From Clostridia bacterium (GTDB taxonomy: Bacteria; Bacillota; Clostridia; Christensenellales; Borkfalkiaceae): a DNA stretch of 64,000 nucleotides. The first letter of the stretch is position 1. Each line of letters opens with the position of its first letter. Below the pieces are notes generated by a model. The model was not told the origin of the DNA. It saw only the letters and a list, made by a program, of their open reading frames with translations, and ran no database searches. The position numbers and the translations under genes were made by a program. Location of the stretch: positions 1-64,000 of the forward strand of contig CAAGME010000043.1 of assembly GCA_900770945.1 (NCBI GenBank). Reading direction: 5' to 3'. Shown here in pieces: positions 63,209 to 64,000 of this stretch.

Positions 63209-64000
63209 TTAGTCGAATAAATAACGTTTGATTGATACTTCGATTGCGCCGTCGTCGTCCGCGGCCATATTTGCGCCGATAAAATATTCGCCTTGCGGCA
63301 AGTATAAAAACGATTGTTTCGTTTTGTCGGTCAAACCGTAACCGTTTGTCGATACACCGTCCGTCGTAACCGTGATTTTTTTTGTCGTCGGCTCGATTAA
63401 AATTTCCGTGCCGTCGGCGTTGTTTGTGGAAAGCGCGATTTCTTCGATTGTCTTACCGTCAAGAGATTGTAAGTAAAGACGTATATTGTTCGCTATCGCG
63501 CCCGTAATGCGTATTGTGATAGGTGCGTCAACAAAAAACGAGTTTGTGATTTTGTACTTTGACTTAAACACGCGCCCCGCAAATCCGAACGGAAAACCGA
63601 GCGGGAATTTTGTATCTTCGGCGCGGGTCGATTTCAAAGCAAAAGACTCCTCGACGCGTTCATACCAATATGTTTGACGTTCAAAAGAAAACGTTTCGAC
63701 AAATAAACCTTCTTCGTTTATTTCCGATTTCGGCGCACTTTTCAAAACAACGTCGCAATATTTATCGGTAATGCCGTCGTCATACTCAAACAAAAATATC
63801 GACGTGCCGCACTCCGCGAGAAAACGAAGTAATGCTTTGTAATTGCTGTATCCGTTCGATCCGTCCGCGTTGAAATAAATCGAAAGGGTTATCGGGTCAA
63901 ATTCGGGCGTAACGTTTGTAAGGTGTTTGCCTTTTTCGCTTTCCTTGTAAGACAACGAAAAGTTGTTGCCGAGTCCTTGCGGCTCGGCGGCAAGCGCGGT
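63209..64000 (-). CDS. Distal tail (Dit-like) protein, N-terminus beyond the window
   Basis: The minus-strand frame is open to the right edge (upstream residues include AAEPQGLGNNFSLSYK), so the start lies beyond 64000; the TTG at 63955 is not the start. EPQGLGNNF, followed by EFDPITLSIYFNADG and CGTSIFLFEYDDG, fits the N-terminal ring domain of siphophage distal tail proteins, and the C-terminal part (GFPFGFAGRV ... ITNSFFVDAPITIRITG) fits the galectin-like domain. It forms the ring between tail tube and baseplate. Confidence 0.8.
   Translation of the reverse strand, partial: TALAAEPQGLGNNFSLSYKESEKGKHLTNVTPEFDPITLSIYFNADGSNGYSNYKALLRFLAECGTSIFLFEYDDGITDKYCDVVLKSAPKSEINEEGLFVETFSFERQTYWYERVEESFALKSTRAEDTKFPLGFPFGFAGRVFKSKYKITNSFFVDAPITIRITGAIANNIRLYLQSLDGKTIEEIALSTNNADGTEILIEPTTKKITVTTDGVSTNGYGLTDKTKQSFLYLPQGEYFIGANMAADDDGAIEVSIKRYLFD

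Larger units (their letters stand above)
52500..64000. mobile_element. Prophage (right end beyond the window, left end uncertain)
   Basis: From about 52.5 kb to the right edge the genes are phage-like: early small genes and a repressor region (52.5-54.9 kb), then a minus-strand late block whose direction of transcription is from the right edge leftward: Dit-like, tail/baseplate, fibres, DGR target, reverse transcriptase, holin-like genes. Tail tip followed by fibres and lysis is the normal siphophage order. No integrase, head genes or att sites are inside the window. The left boundary may lie anywhere between the xylB terminator (51203) and 52550. Confidence 0.85.

Noticed and set aside
1..64000. 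CRISPR arrays, tRNA and rRNA genes, known riboswitches
   Set aside because: No regularly spaced direct repeats, no cloverleaf with a CCA-type acceptor arm and no rRNA-like conserved stretch was noticed by eye; covariance-model searches (tRNAscan-SE, Infernal) were not possible.

Overview
The window reads as a chromosomal segment of a spore-forming, plant-fibre-degrading anaerobe of the class Clostridia, probably an uncultured gut lineage. Evidence: Spo0A, a SipL-like SPOCS/LysM spore protein, a Veg homologue, a minimal SufC-SufB (SmsCB) pair, ATP-dependent PEP carboxykinase, many lipoproteins with Gram-positive style signal peptides, strong TTGACA-17-TATAAT promoters and AGGAGG ribosome sites. 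No tRNA, rRNA or CRISPR array was seen.

Layout. 1-9 kb: end of a secreted protein, a solitary PD-(D/E)XK-like nuclease with a structured leader, a Y-family polymerase with its YolD-like partner, then a minus-strand conflict-type cluster (DUF4238 protein, small ORF, XRE-HEPN protein) and pckA. 9-15 kb: a minus-strand unit of glycosyltransferase, RHS polymorphic toxin and two tandem immunity-like genes, one broken by a stop. 15-25 kb: housekeeping and small regulators (XRE membrane protein, lipoproteins, SufCB, LOG, acidic zinc-ribbon protein, Veg, AAA/DUF4143 ATPase, dGTPase, TetR), with a 227-bp direct repeat around the lipoprotein gene. 25-33 kb: a LytTR two-component system followed by a promoter carrying LytTR-type boxes, then an esterase, a carbohydrate-binding lipoprotein and a membrane-anchored GH3 enzyme. 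33-38 kb: XRE membrane regulator, spo0A, sipL, ispE and a nucleotidyltransferase. 38-51 kb: an AraC regulator divergent from a second GH3, two carbohydrate-binding lipoproteins, GH43, xylA and xylB; together this is an outside-to-inside route for xylan-type oligosaccharides: esterase and GH3 at the surface, GH43 in the cytoplasm, then xylose isomerase and xylulokinase. 51-64 kb: an IS481-like transposase and a prophage whose late genes run on the minus strand from the right edge (distal tail protein, tail/baseplate proteins, fibres, holin-like proteins) down to a repressor region.

Main discoveries. (1) The prophage carries a diversity-generating retroelement: a GxxxSQ/YVDD reverse transcriptase, a 124-bp template repeat and a 124-bp variable repeat in the C-terminus of a tail-tip protein; all 15 differences are at template adenines. 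(2) A family of seven short intergenic repeats (consensus GCGCTATAAGTCGATTAA); all five copies in + orientation sit between a stop codon and a terminator hairpin, and one supplies the stop codon itself. (3) Spo0A has a receiver domain lacking the phosphoacceptor aspartate and its acid pocket, yet retains two 0A-box-like sites upstream. (4) The LytTR boxes that tie the two-component system to the polysaccharide genes. (5) Two minus-strand genes that look leaderless with identical -10-to-ATG spacing.
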